In this document: positions 12,205 through 23,159 of the stretch, in pieces
Numbering within the stretch: the stretch's first letter is position 1
How the letters are laid out: every line of letters begins with the position of its first letter
Origin: Leptidea sinapis
Taxonomy: Eukaryota > Arthropoda > Insecta > Lepidoptera > Pieridae
Assembly: GCF_905404315.1 (NCBI RefSeq)
Contig: NC_066277.1
Span: forward strand, 14,717,501 to 14,781,500
Length of the DNA: 64,000 nucleotides
Direction: 5' to 3'
Program-made: the position numbers and the translations under genes
Notes under the pieces: model-generated
Databases searched by the model: none
Seen by the model: the letters and a program-made list of their open reading frames with translations, nothing else
What the model was told of the DNA's origin: nothing

Positions 12205-12545
12205 TATACTTATTTGGCCTAACAAAGCAAAAATCCATAAAATTATTTATTCCTCGTGCTATTCTACGTTTGTATAAAGAAAAATATTGTAAAAATCTTG
12301 CAACGATGGCTTTGACAATTAATTATTAAATAACGAATACGGCGGTACGGGCTTTAACCCTTTGCCTATCCTAATAATAAACGAAGAAACCAAAAAAAAA
12401 ATAACGACTGTCGCAAACGTCAGAAAATTTTAAGAAACAACTTAACTCTATTACTTTTGTGTAACAGTGATACGCGCGCATCTTAACATGTCTTAAAATT
12501 TTCTTATAATTTTTTCATAACGCACCTAAAGAAGTATAACTATAA
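12205..12545 (+). mobile_element. TIR element, family aagttatacttctttggc, copy 1
   Basis: Left end aagttatacttatttggcc and right end gcacctaaagaagtataact are inverted repeats of about 18 bp. The core gatggctttgacaattaatt and the end catcttaa are shared with copies at 52245, 52850, 63545 and 63860. No coding capacity, so MITE-like. Confidence 0.7.
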
Positions 12546-14672
12546 AAAAAATTACTAATAGGAACTCTCACAAGCTTTAATGAAATAAAACCATTTAATT
12601 ACATTAAATAAATTTATTATATATTTAATTGCACCTCATTTAAACAATAACACAATCATTTCAACAGTTTATTGTCCGACACTATCAAGGCCACTTTCAT
12701 AAAAAGGACTCCGAAACGAAAATATACAAGAACAAGGGAGTATATAAAAACGAAAGTCTTTGGCTCTGAAATCGTAAGGAAAAATTTCAACCATAGCACC
12801 ATTTTGATATAAGATAGAAAACATTTCGACAAAATATAACAATAACGGGATCATCCTAAATTTGTTGCGTCTTATGATTTGATCAAAAGAATAATAACTA
12901 TGCAATTTAATAATTAAAAACTAAAGTAATTATTATCAAACTGCGTTATAAGTAAAATATAAATTTGGGTCAACAAAAATAGTATTGAAGATATTATACA
13001 ATCTGTAAATCATGCCAACGACTTCGTAGTCGCTAGCAAGTAGAGAAAAAATAAATTAAATCTGAATTTACGCTTTAGATCAAAAACTTTTAAATGAAAA
13101 CTCAGTTTATTATTCCTTTCTGGCAAAAATTCGTTAATACAATAAATACTTTTCCATCGCACATTGTCAAGACGATAACAAGTGTATTTTATGCAGGTAT
13201 ATCGTCTACAAGTGTAGTACGAGCCACGCAAATATTAAACTACCTTCAAACGTATAGTAAATATTGAAACTATTTTTAGATTATGCCATGCTTAAGATTA
13301 ATTTATTTTAGTATTTATGTTTTTGTTAAATATGTAGGCATCGTTGGAAAGAGCGGTTTTCCTAACAAAGTTTCTGCGAACTTAAAAGGGAAGTCTATTT
13401 CTATTTAATAAAATGCTAAATAAATAAATTTTTGACTTGCTTTTTTTACTTTAAGATCAATGTAAAAAAACGTAACAAACAGTGTGATCCGCGTTCAGAA
13501 AAAACTCAAAAAAAAGGAGAAACTTCGTTTCATAATGACCTCACATACAAGCACATTGCCACAATACACCTATATAGCAAATATACATTTAAAATAAAAA
13601 CACGATCGTTAATAACATGTATGTATACAATTAAGTAGTGAAAATATAAAAAATATCTTAAATAATATATTGTTACAAACTTGACATTTATAAGAATATA
13701 CATAAAAACGGGACGGAGATATTATTATTATAACTAGTTGATTGACATCCGTACACTAATCTATAAATACTTGTGTAAATATTAAATTTCGTAAGTAAAC
13801 TATTATATAAAAAATGACATAAAAGCTTTTATATAAATTATTAAGCATGTATTAATGAACGGATGTCTATCTATGTGATTGTATACGGTTATAGAATCAT
13901 TGTGGTAACTATTCGTTTCAAGACCCGTTTAATTTGATCACTGATTTTCAATAACCCGTTACCAAGAGAATCAGTGATCATACATTAATTATCATTATAA
14001 AGGATAAAGTTCTATTTTAGCAGCCTTTGACCCGTGAAATTGTACTTACAGGCAATGCCAAGACCGTGTTTTTATTGTCTAACTTAACTAACATCAATGA
14101 AGATAAAATTTAAAGGTACTCTTTAGGAATAAACATTTACGCATTCAACAAAAAATATCATAATATCCCAATGCTTACACTAAACTTAAATGAATATTTA
14201 CATAATTATTTAAGTGCGATAACAAACACGAGAAAATGTCAATAAATTTGATCCTTAATATATCTGTATAAGTAAAATATTAAAGATTGCTCTGTCAGTC
14301 GTTTGAGGACATTTTCAAGTTTAGTTTTTACGAAAAGCGAAAGTTAAAATGTAAACTTCGCAAGAACGCAGGAACACAATCTGTATGGAACACCCTTAAC
14401 ATTCTTGAAACATTTTATAATTTGAACTGCTTACAGTCTACGACAGTAGGTAAATTAATAAATCAACGAAAACTTAAACATTTCAATTTATATACAACCA
14501 ATTTACAGAATAATTATTTAACAATAATATAACCTAATTTCACATTCAGTGCATTGGAAATAAGAGCTATTTTTCAATGTAAAATGACTCTAGCGAATTC
14601 TAAAGCCTGATAATTAAATGAAATGAGAATAAAAATAAATAAATTTCGAGACTTTCATGGCAGTGATCATCG
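12546..14672. other. AT-rich DNA, no mobile element or gene recognised
   Basis: Over 2 kb without a recognisable repeat. Short open frames of 60-80 codons on both strands are Lys/Phe/Asn/Ile-rich and look compositional. One perfect inverted repeat is listed separately. Confidence 0.5.
13935..13980. repeat. Perfect 12-bp inverted repeat
   Basis: tgatcactgatt at 13935-13946 and aatcagtgatca at 13969-13980 are exact reverse complements with a 22-base spacer. Each arm contains the palindrome tgatca. Function unknown. Confidence 0.7.
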
Positions 14673-14925
14673 GTTTTCTTCAATAGACTTACATTATACT
14701 AGCGTATATACAAACAAAGCATGCAAGAGAAAAGATCATCGCTAATAGAGACAGCAAGATAAAAAACCAATTTTAATTGGCAAGTCGTACAAAATCAGCC
14801 ACGTTAGGCATCAGCTTCTGTATATTTTGAATATTAAACCAGTAGCTAACGCGCAAACCAAAATTGGTTACGGTGCATCGGGCTGTCGCGTCGTCTATAC
14901 GCTAGTAGTTATATGCTAAGTCTCA
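14673..14925. mobile_element. TIR element, family agacttaca...tactagcgtata
   Basis: Left end caatagacttacattatact then agcgtatat; right end, reversed, cattgagacttagcatata then ctactagcgtata. The arms pair imperfectly over about 35 bp. A partial second copy lies at 19410. No coding capacity. Confidence 0.6.
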
Positions 14926-15037
14926 ATGGTTTTTTTTATAATATTAATGCGAGTAAAAAAGATTAATTTAACACAAACTGACATTTATTTTATACAATAC
15001 AAAAAAAATCCTTTCTTGTCATTTTCTAGCTTAAATC

Positions 15038-15266
15038 CTCAAATCATTTATACGTCTAGATAGACTATGACATCTGTGAAAACGTCGAAAAAGATTGAGT
15101 CTAGAGTTAACCTCTATTTGGAGCAATGTAATGCAACATTAACACAAAGTGTCATACAAATCGTGTAAGACATAGCTTGCCACGCACACTAAACTAATAT
15201 TCCTGGCCTGTTTTTATCGGTTTTCTAACAGCAAGAGACTCTATCTAGACGTTTGAATGATCTGAG
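15038..15266. mobile_element. hAT-like MITE (CTCAAATCATT ends), 8-bp target duplication
   Basis: 229 bp with imperfect 29-bp inverted ends: ctcaaatcatttatacgtct and, reversed, ctcagatcattcaaacgtct. It is flanked by exact direct repeats CTTAAATC at 15030-15037 and 15267-15274. An 8-bp duplication is typical of hAT elements. Sisters are at 56450 and 57388. Confidence 0.85.
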
Positions 15267-15686
15267 CTTAAATCAAAATTAAATTGAGCCCATTCCCAAA
15301 TAAAAATGATATTAGAATAAAGATTTTTTAGGCAGTTGCTTGGGAACAATGTGTACTTCGTTTGTCAACTCCCATTATTTCAATTTACTATTTTTTATTG
15401 GGAATGGGGAATCTAAAGCTTGTAGCCTCTTTTTTAGCTTTAAAAAAAATAAAACATGTACATGCGGTTGGTTCCGTTTGAGATCACATTCCTAACCAGC
15501 CGCTGCCTAACACGAAGATACTTCTTACTTTAAGGGTATTTATTAAATTGGTTTAGGGCGTTACTACTACAAAAAAAAATTTGAAGAAAGACGAAAAAAA
15601 ATAAAGTTTGCTGAAGGTAGAAGAAAACTACGTAAGACAAAAACTTATAAATTATCTAATAAAAAAAAACATTTAGCCAAAAGTAT

Positions 15687-16136
15687 ACATAGAAAACAAG
15701 AAAAAAAGTACTAGGAGAACAGACTTAAATAGCAGATTTCATTATGTTTGTTACTGATTAAGTTGTAAGAAGAATAATTAATATACGTTGAATTGAAAGT
15801 ACAAATAGACATAGAAAACAAGAAAAAAAGTACTAGGAGAACAGACTTAAATAGCAGATTTCATTATGTTTGTTATTGATCAGGTTTGTAAGAGGAATAC
15901 GTTGGGTTGAAAGTACAAATAGACATAGAAAACAAGAAAAAAGTACTAGGAGAACAGAGTTATATAGCAGATTTCATTATGTTTGTTACTGATCAGGTTG
16001 TTTGTTGTAAAGGAATACGTTGGTTGGGTTGAAAGTACAAATAGACATAGAAAACAAGAAAAAAGTACTAGGAGAACAGAGTTATATAGCAGATTTCATT
16101 ATATTTGTTACTTGATCAGGTTGTTGGGTTGAAAGT
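15687..16136. repeat. Tandem repeat, 92-122-bp unit, 4 copies
   Basis: Units start with acatagaaaacaagaaaa at 15687, 15809, 15923 and 16045 and contain agtactaggagaacag and tagcagatttcattat. Copies 3 and 4 share agagttatatagc, whereas copies 1 and 2 have agacttaaatagc, so the array probably grew by duplicating pairs or single units at different times. It lies just downstream of the candidate terminal exon at 16204-16265 (minus). Confidence 0.9.
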
Positions 16137-16203
16137 GAAAAGAAGTATCTTCGTAAAAAAATAAAGTTAAAATCACAAAAAATTCGCTAACTAGTTAAAC
16201 TAA

Positions 16204-16265
16204 TTACAGGTTTTTATTTAGTCTATTTAATGCACGATACCACTCGCCGTTCGATTGTGAACCAT
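16204..16265 (-). CDS. Candidate terminal coding exon, unidentified gene
   Basis: On the minus strand a strong acceptor (T-rich tract then tttgtttcag) is followed by two bases of a split codon (AT) and then GSQSNGEWYRALNRLNKNL and a TAA stop at 16204-16206. The exon frame is phase 1, which fits the donor of the candidate exon at 16935-16973: A|AT gives Asn. An AATAAA on the minus strand at 15537-15542 could end the transcript, which would put the tandem repeat in its 3'UTR. I do not recognise the protein. The peptide reads like real coding sequence but is only 19 residues long. Confidence 0.35.
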
Positions 16266-16693
16266 CTGAAACAAAATAAATAACAATTATTGCAATTATA
16301 TTATTACAGTATTAAATTAAACAGTACCTTTGAAAGGGACATGAAAAGAAGTCTCGTGGACAATCTATTTTACTTTTTTTGAATTCTTTGTATGTCCGAA
16401 AGGGGTACCGATCTTTATACAGTAGCGGATTTGGTAAGGATTGATCTAACGTGAGCTAGTATTTAGGTATTTCCTTCATATTATACGTATTTCTTATAGA
16501 TTTGAAATAAGTAAAGCTACAAGCAAACGTACAAAGGGTTGGTAAATTAAACGCACACAATATAATTGAAATTTTACTGTTTCCACTAATAATCACAATT
16601 TGGGCAGCGTTACCCCTTAGAATTCACAATAAGTAATACCCACTCGAACTTAGCGCTCTGCACGAGGCACGACCGTCTACCGTGATGATGCTA

Positions 16694-16726
16694 CCAACTG
16701 TCAGTTGGCACTGCTGTAGTGCCAAC
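16694..16726. repeat. Two overlapping, mutually exclusive hairpins
   Basis: ccaactg (16694-16700) pairs with cagttgg (16702-16708); gttggcact (16704-16712) pairs with agtgccaac (16718-16726) over a 5-base loop. Both stems need the middle segment, so only one can form. It lies inside the proposed intron between 16266 and 16934. Confidence 0.6.
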
Positions 16727-16934
16727 AAAACTTAGACGAATGAAGTTAAATAAAAATCTTAATATTAAATGCTATTATAGTTATTTCTAATCATAGTGAT
16801 AATTAATGGGTAGTGCTTGTTAAAACATCAAGCTGACACAAATAAGTTCTATCCAAGAAGGGTTTGTAGATGTGAAGTCGGCATCACTACGTACGCATTT
16901 GAATCAAATCTAGTAGAGGAGACATTCTACTTAC

Positions 16935-16973
16935 TCTGCGCCGCGTACTCCAAGTGATTTGCAGACGAAACGA
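16935..16973 (-). CDS. Candidate small internal exon, unidentified gene
   Basis: On the minus strand, acttag is followed by TC, then VSSANHLEYAAQ, then a single A and the donor GTAAGT at 16934-16929. The exon is 39 nt, phase 1 at both ends, and higher in GC than its flanks. It splices in frame to 16204-16265. The acceptor has a poor pyrimidine tract, which is the weak point. No further upstream exon with a matching phase was found. Confidence 0.3.
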
Positions 16974-16974
16974 C

Positions 16975-18039
16975 TAAGTTTTAATAATGTGGTCCCAGTT
17001 GGTTACCTTTCGGAAACAGGACCCTAAAACTATTGAATCGCAATTTAAATGCCTTTTGCTATAATAATTAAAACCAAACCCATGATATAGGGAAACGAAT
17101 GTAAAACTTAAGTCACATTACATAATTGCAATGTTATGTCTGCTAACTTATGTTTAAGCAAAAAAATCTGAAGTTTTGTAAAGGGAATTTTTTTCGGAAT
17201 GCCGACTTAATATAACATCGAACTTTTCAAAGGCTTATTTATGTGTAGGGTTTTTGTTCCCTTAAATTCTTTACAATAACTTTGTATCCTGCCATATTCT
17301 TTTCTCTTTCTTCGTAAGCTTTCGGTTGAGAAATATCGAAGGTCATAATATAAGGTCAAAGGAAAATATATAAACAAACAGATTTTTTTTTATTTAGAAC
17401 AACAACCATATTTGTGTAAACTAGTATAGGTATAAAATACCGTACTTAGATATGTGTTGAACAATAAATGAAAAAAAAAAACATGTGTTCAAACACCTTA
17501 AAAAGTTTGGCTTCAAAATAATGAGATGAATGTAAAATTTCCGGATGAGGATAATTGTAAGTCGTAGTAATGATCATAGTGATACAAAGTTCGATAATTA
17601 TTTTAAATTTTATTTGTATATATCGTGTATACTCGACGTTGAAATCCGAAAAATAAGTAGCCATAAACTATCTAGGATACATTTCGAATCGAATGGTCGT
17701 AGTTTATTGGCGATACGATCAGTGGTTTAGGCGTGATTGAGCCTCAAACAAAGACCATTTTCAATATATTTATATATAATTTACAATTACATATATTTAT
17801 TCAGACTCAGAGCTTACATTTACGAATGATACAAGAGGCTTATGATAACTAAAGTATGAAAAAATGCAAACATAAAGGTAAAAATTACTTTGGTCTTAAT
17901 ATAATGGTCAATATATCTTTGGAATACTGCGTCAATTACTGTTTTTGATGTTGTTGTTGATAAAGTGCGACTGCTGAACATTTTATCATTAAAATGGCCG
18001 TCCAAAAACTCAATCAACGGAATTGCTGTATCCGATGCA
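16975..18039. other. No gene identified; one possible exon
   Basis: AT-rich and unrecognised except 17875-18037 (minus), which stays open as about 56 codons including IPLIEFLDGHFNDKMFSS and ends at a GTAATT donor-like site. Its frame ends in phase 0, so it does not join the exons at 16.9 and 16.2 kb directly. Confidence 0.35.
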
Positions 18040-18460
18040 GCATTTACATTAAACCTCTAAACTGCATATGAAGTCCTGGTACATCTTGCTAGTATGACAG
18101 ATGATTTCAACCGCTATGAAAGACATTACTATTACCACTACCATATTTATGTTCTCCTGGTGTCTAAGTAGTAATGCGTCGTGCGCATGATTTCAGAATA
18201 TATTACGGCATACTCGCGTCATTCACAAGACAATCTCTTCTTCAACTATGATCGCCTGGTACCAAAACACTATTTACTATTTTAATTTTAAATTAACGTG
18301 TTATATCTATCTCATTCTCTCGTCGGCTTCCTTTACCATTTTGTCTCTATCGTCTCGCATCGTTCTTCGTTTCATCGAGTTTCAAATCACAACCACTCTA
18401 AAGAAGTTTCACTTCAACAAATACTTCGACAACTTCTATCTGAAGACAATATCTTGAGCA
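18040..18460 (-). repeat. Dispersed repeat, copy 2 (partner of 5505-5805)
   Basis: Same landmarks as copy 1 in inverted orientation (ttcaaccgctatgaaagac, ttctcctggtgtct, cgtcgtgcgcatg, ctatgatcgcctggtacc). It extends further than copy 1 on the high side, through a stretch with gtctctatcgtctcgcatcg. Confidence 0.6.
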
Positions 18461-19109
18461 CTATGTAAGTGTGTCAGTAAGCCGCGAGAAGCATTACATA
18501 AACCACGGAAGCTTGCCCGACCGACTTTCACATTATACGCAACAGCTTACGTAACAGTTCCACAGACCCAATGTTCCAGTGACGATATTATGCAATTATA
18601 TTTCGGCAGCAAAGTTTAATGCTAATAGAAAGTGGGACGTGTGAAATGTCGAATCGCTATCGGTATTGGTTCAAGTTGATTAGATGAAGTGGGTATGTGG
18701 GTAATTTGTACGATAGCGGAGATGTGAAAACCAAATCTAACGCCAAATTACAAGGACGAAGTGAAAATTCTTTATGGCATGGCAGACGCGATCATAACAG
18801 AATTGCCTGAAAAAACATTCAAGACATATATAAAAATATAAAAACTGTTTTAATGTGAAAAGATTACTATAATATTAAGGAATATATTGAAGATAAAGAT
18901 GTTTGGAGTACAGTACCGTGCATATCGCGAGTCTCTGCGACCCTGTAGCATCCACTGACGTATTTTTATTTACTTACGTAATTTACTTATAGACGCTTTT
19001 GCGCACTCGTGACCATTTTATTACTATTTACAGATGCTTTTTGTAAGTTAACGTAAATTTTTTTTTTTCATTTTTGTTTAGTTTTGGGCATGTTTACACT
19101 TTTATAATA
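18461..19109. other. No gene identified
   Basis: Unrecognised sequence. The segment 18690-18800 has coding-like composition for about 38 codons but no start, splice site or family match. Confidence 0.4.
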
Positions 19110-19362
19110 AAGCCCAGTCGCTGTTCAGGCATTATCGATAAATAAATTTGAATTTTTATTAAAAAATGTCTCTGTCGTAAATCCTACTACTCCACAGCTG
19201 AATATCTAAGCGATCAGACAGCCTGGGACTAGATTATGATTATTTTATAGCAATAACTTTTGTAATCATTGCATATTTTATTAATAAGAGCGAGTTTAAA
19301 ATGACCTCAAAAAGAATTCTAAAGAAATTAATTTTGAGAAAATAAATGCCTTTAAATGCTTT
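19110..19362 (+). mobile_element. LINE 3' end (family D)
   Basis: Runs from aaagcccagtcgctgttcag through gggactagattatgattatt to the shared terminal tail gaattctaaagaaattaatt, ttgagaaaataaatgcc. It matches 44300-44655 reversed. An internal part with the tttccgaagcggtag block is deleted. Confidence 0.7.
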
Positions 19363-19409
19363 TTTTTATTGAAATAGACCGACAAGTTTACAATCGTTCG
19401 GGTCAATGG

Positions 19410-19520
19410 TGACCGTAGACTTACAGTATACTAGCGTATACTACCTGACAAGCTTATAATTGGTGACTAATTTTGAGTCACCAATGTGTGCGTCAGCTAG
19501 TGGTATTCAAAATTCTAAGA
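19410..19520. mobile_element. TIR element fragment (partner of 14673-14925)
   Basis: Shares tagacttacagtatacta and agcgtata with the left end of the 14.7-kb copy; the other end is degraded. Confidence 0.45.
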
Positions 19521-19564
19521 AGCCATTTTTGACATTAGCTTCTCTCGTTGCTGAAATCTCGAGT

Positions 19565-19843
19565 ACGACTTAAGTTTTTACCAGTGGGAGGCTCCTTTGC
19601 ACGGGAAGCTGGTTAGGTTATGCGTACTACAACGGCACCTATTTCCGCCGTGAAGCAGTAATGTGTAAACATTACTGTGTTTCGGTCTGAAGGGCGCCTG
19701 AAGGTGACGAGCGCAATTGTAGTGCCGCTAAAATTTTTTGGGCTTTTAAGAATCCTGAGCCGCACTGCATTGGACAGGACGTATCAATTACCATCAGCTG
19801 AACGTCCTGCTCGTCTACTCCTTTAATTTAATAAAAAAAGTGA
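19565..19843 (+). mobile_element. Lep1-like element with internal deletion
   Basis: From accagtgggaggctcctttg to tttaataaaaaaa. About 40 bases between gaagggcgcc and tgaaggtgac (the gtagctagtgaaattactgg region) are missing. Confidence 0.85.
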
Positions 19844-19844
19844 T

Positions 19845-20874
19845 AACTTCATCAATGCGATGTTAATACGTGAAATAATAATATAATATGATAGGTATTT
19901 AAAAAAATTACAAAATTATGATCTTAAGTTACTAGTTACTGCCACTGGACACTACTAGCAGCAAAAATACTGTCAGCATATCCTAGCATGATAGTATATA
20001 GCCTATATGTTGCCCCCCCCCCCCCCCTCTTGTGCAATACATGCAAAATTTCAATTAAGGCGTGACCTTGACTTAGTGACCTTGCTCATACAAAGAGGGC
20101 GGGTGACCAAGGCGTATGAGTCGTATTTAAAGTTTAAAATAATTATTAATTAATAATAATTGATGACTTAAAAGTCAACACCCGATATAATTTTCTTTTA
20201 TGCATATTTGGAAACAAAAATTATGTTATTTGGAGTATTATTTAATCGAACGTTTAGGTTGAAACTGAAAATTCCTAAGTCAATGTAAGATTTTTTTGTT
20301 ACAACTTATAATTTGAAAAACAAAAAGTACAACCGATGTTTTTATTATTTTTTAGAAATTCTAGTTATACTAATTTAGAGAAAAACGATTTTAAATTGAG
20401 TGAATTTTCGGTATTCAATGTTAATTCAGGCCTTTAATCTTTGTTTTACTCGGACATACATACAGATGAATGATGTTATCATGGAGTCCTGTTCTACCCA
20501 GTAAAACAGTTTCACTATGAAGTGATCTGTTGTAGCACCAATGGAATGGAGGTGGTTAATATATTCATACCTTAAAACTGTACCTCAGAAAGCATGCAAT
20601 TTCAACCTACACGAAAGAGTAAGTCAATGTAAATAAACATTTCAACGAATGATGTTATGATTTTATGCTACTATAAAGTAGGTAAAGGACTTAGGAAAGT
20701 TAACTTCAACGTGTGTTTTAACTATGCATTTCGCATTCTACTCCAGCTTCAGGAGCTGTTGACTCGCCAAAGTCTGCGATGTAAAAGAGGATATAAATAC
20801 TGTGTAATAAGGGCGGGACTGCCTAAGTTAAAATTGAAATTTAGTTTAGTATGAATCGTGCAGTAATCTATATA
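19845..20874. other. AT-rich DNA with a poly-C run
   Basis: No gene recognised. Contains the 15-base C run listed separately. Confidence 0.5.
20013..20027. repeat. Homopolymer C15
   Basis: Fifteen consecutive C in DNA that is otherwise strongly AT-rich; likely length-unstable and error-prone in sequencing. Confidence 0.9.
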
Positions 20875-21252
20875 TCTCTATATATAAAAAAGAATTGCTT
20901 TTCGTTAGTCTCGCTAAAACTCGACAACGGCTGGACCGATTTGGCAAATTTAGGTCTTGAATTATTTGTGGAAGTCCCGAGAAGGTTTAAAAGGTGAATA
21001 AATAGGAAAATGCTGCTAAATTAAATAAAAACAACAAATTTGTTTTTCCTTTGATGTGTCCATACATAATTTCTATGAGAATTTATTGACGCACGGTTTG
21101 ACAGTTCTGCTGTGAAACAATTTCATTACGACAGCAGGGTGCATATTTTACGAAGTAATTTTTGATGTTATGATATATTATTGACAAAATCATATAAAAA
21201 CATTATTTTATTTATTATATACAGAACAACGTCTGTTGGGTCAGCTAGTTTG
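20875..21252 (+). mobile_element. Helitron-like element
   Basis: Starts tatatataaaaaagaattgc, gttagtctcgctaaaactcg and ggctggaccgatttggc, and ends gaacaacgtctgttgggtca then gctagt. The 5' block is of a different subfamily from the 3' half, which matches 47855-48536; the two may be joined by recombination. Confidence 0.65.
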
Positions 21253-21284
21253 ACATAAGTTAGAAATAGTATTAATTACAGTAC

Positions 21285-21485
21285 GCCGCGGCGATTGGCG
21301 ACGAAGTATAATCCGGCTAAGTTTGAAAGTGACTAGTTGCTCAAAATATAGTGGAGTTCGACTATCTCCATTTTTTACAAGATTATAGCCGTCATCTGTC
21401 AATCTATCAATGACGGCACGTTGAATACAATCGAGTGAATCGCTTTTTCCTTAGAGAGTTTCGCTAGATTGAAAATCTGGAACTA
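21285..21485 (+). repeat. Dispersed repeat, partner at 39650-39800
   Basis: Shares acaagattatagccgtcat, ctgtcaatctatcaatgac, aatcgctttt and tttcgctag with the later copy in the same orientation. Class unknown. Confidence 0.6.
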
Positions 21486-21689
21486 GAGTAAAGGTGGCTG
21501 AGGGATATTGTTGTGTACTGCCCGAGCAATTACGATATGTAATAATTATGTTGTGACCAACGAACAATCAGTCCCCTGCGTCCGCTCACGTTAGCAAAGA
21601 ATATGTAATAGTACGGTGAAAACAAGCATCACTAGAATATTATTATTAATAAATAAACTGGGATTTATTTAAAAAAAAGTATTTTAACT

Positions 21690-22095
21690 TAAAATATTTC
21701 TGAGAACGGCTGGATCACTTGGCGTTGCGTAGAGACGTCACTTCATTGTGTTTCTTCTACCGCATTTATCACGGGGAGTGTTCCGAAGAACTGTTTCACC
21801 TGATTCCTACCGCCGAATCCCAACTTCTCACGACTCGCCCCAAATTAGTGTGGCGATCCTCCACAATGCGGTTTTCAAGGAACTATCATCCACGCACTAC
21901 AAAGCTGTGGAATGAGCTTCCTTGTGCGGAGTTTCCTGGACAATACGACATGGGTACCTTCAAAAAAAAAGCGCGTACATCTTCCTTAAAAGCCGGCAAT
22001 GATTCATCTGGTGTTGCAAGATATTGTGGGCGGCGGTGATCACTTAACACCATGTGAGCCCTACGCTCGTTTGCCCTTCTTTTCCATAAAAAACA
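21690..22095 (+). pseudogene. LINE RT C-terminal fragment and 3' end (family A)
   Basis: Open from about 21719 to 22039: LALRRDVTSLCFFYRIYHG, ECSEELFHLIPTAESQ, TTKLWNELPCAEFPGQYD, MGTFKKKARTSSLKAGN. The jockey/CR1-like C terminus and the 3' end to ttccataaaaaac are uninterrupted. Truncated at its 5' side, as is usual for these copies. Confidence 0.8.
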
Positions 22096-22344
22096 AATAT
22101 TTGGAACTAATTTCGTGTCGAATAAAAATTGAAACAATTTGAATGATAACTATTAGATAAAACATCTATGCTATGGAACACCATAAACAAGCGATGCGGG
22201 TTCAACGACCTCCCAACCCATGCCGTTGCACTCGGGGCATATTGCATAGAAATTGTGATAAGCACACTTCCGTACCTATATTTTTACAGATAATTATTAA
22301 TTTTGGACTTATCACTTTTGATGTTGGAGTGATTGACGTGATGC

Positions 22345-22632
22345 TTTTTTATGACAATAAGGGACGAAACAAGCAGGATAATTGATACGCACGTGTAAGT
22401 AGTGTAAGTGGCAGAGTAAGTAGTGTAGTGTGTGTAAAAACCCAAAAATTCTGAGCGGCACTACTATAATTGTTAAGTCTCATTTGCCCAGTAATTTCAC
22501 TAGCTACGTCGCGTCGCCCTTCAGACCGAAACACAGTAATGCTTACACGTTACTGCTTCACGGCAGAAATAGGCGCCGTTGTGGTACCGATAATCTAGCC
22601 GGCATCCTGTGCAAAGGTGCCTCCCACTGTTG
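22345..22632 (-). mobile_element. Lep1-like element, rearranged
   Basis: Begins ttttttatgacaataaggg and ends gcctcccactg. The segment after caggataattgatacgc is replaced by an imperfect gtaagtagtgtaagtgg duplication, so one hairpin arm is lost. Confidence 0.75.
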
Positions 22633-22794
22633 AATGATAGCATCATATTATTATATGTCCTTATATGACTATCGGGATATACATTTATCGAGGACCGATG
22701 GCAATACATTAATTTGATAAACTTATTCCAATTTTTCAATTTGTAAAATAAGATTTCTGTTAATTTCTATAATCTTCATTTATTGTCTATAAGG

Positions 22795-22940
22795 CAGGAG
22801 TTAATTTCCGCCGTTTCTTCTCTCTCAGAGCACCATTTGTTTCCGAAGCGGTAGTGGTATCTAATTTATTTGAAATGACATCGAAAAGAATTCTAAAGGA
22901 ATCAATTTTGAGAAAATAAATGCTTTTTATGCCTTTTATT
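22795..22940 (+). mobile_element. LINE 3' terminal fragment (family D)
   Basis: Contains tttccgaagcggtagtggta, gaattctaaaggaatcaatt and ends gcttttatgcctttt-like. It lies near an inverted copy of the same tail at 23160-23600. Confidence 0.75.
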
Positions 22941-23159
22941 TTAATTTTCAACATTATCTTATCAACCAAAGCATGTATTTTAGTTTTTTTTAAACTACAT
23001 TTATTTATTTCGTATAGAGTTTGAAGCAGAAATATCATTATTAGACGGTTTCGTGTCCAGTCATTAATTCATCCAAAGTTTTGCTAATCTCATGCCAAAA
23101 TCGCACTTTTCTCCCAGTTTCAAGAAATCTGATAGTTTTGGCACAAAAAGAAAAAAGAA

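Noticed and set aside
15687..16136. CRISPR-like array
   Set aside because: The units are whole 92-122-bp tandem copies without unique spacers, in eukaryotic DNA.
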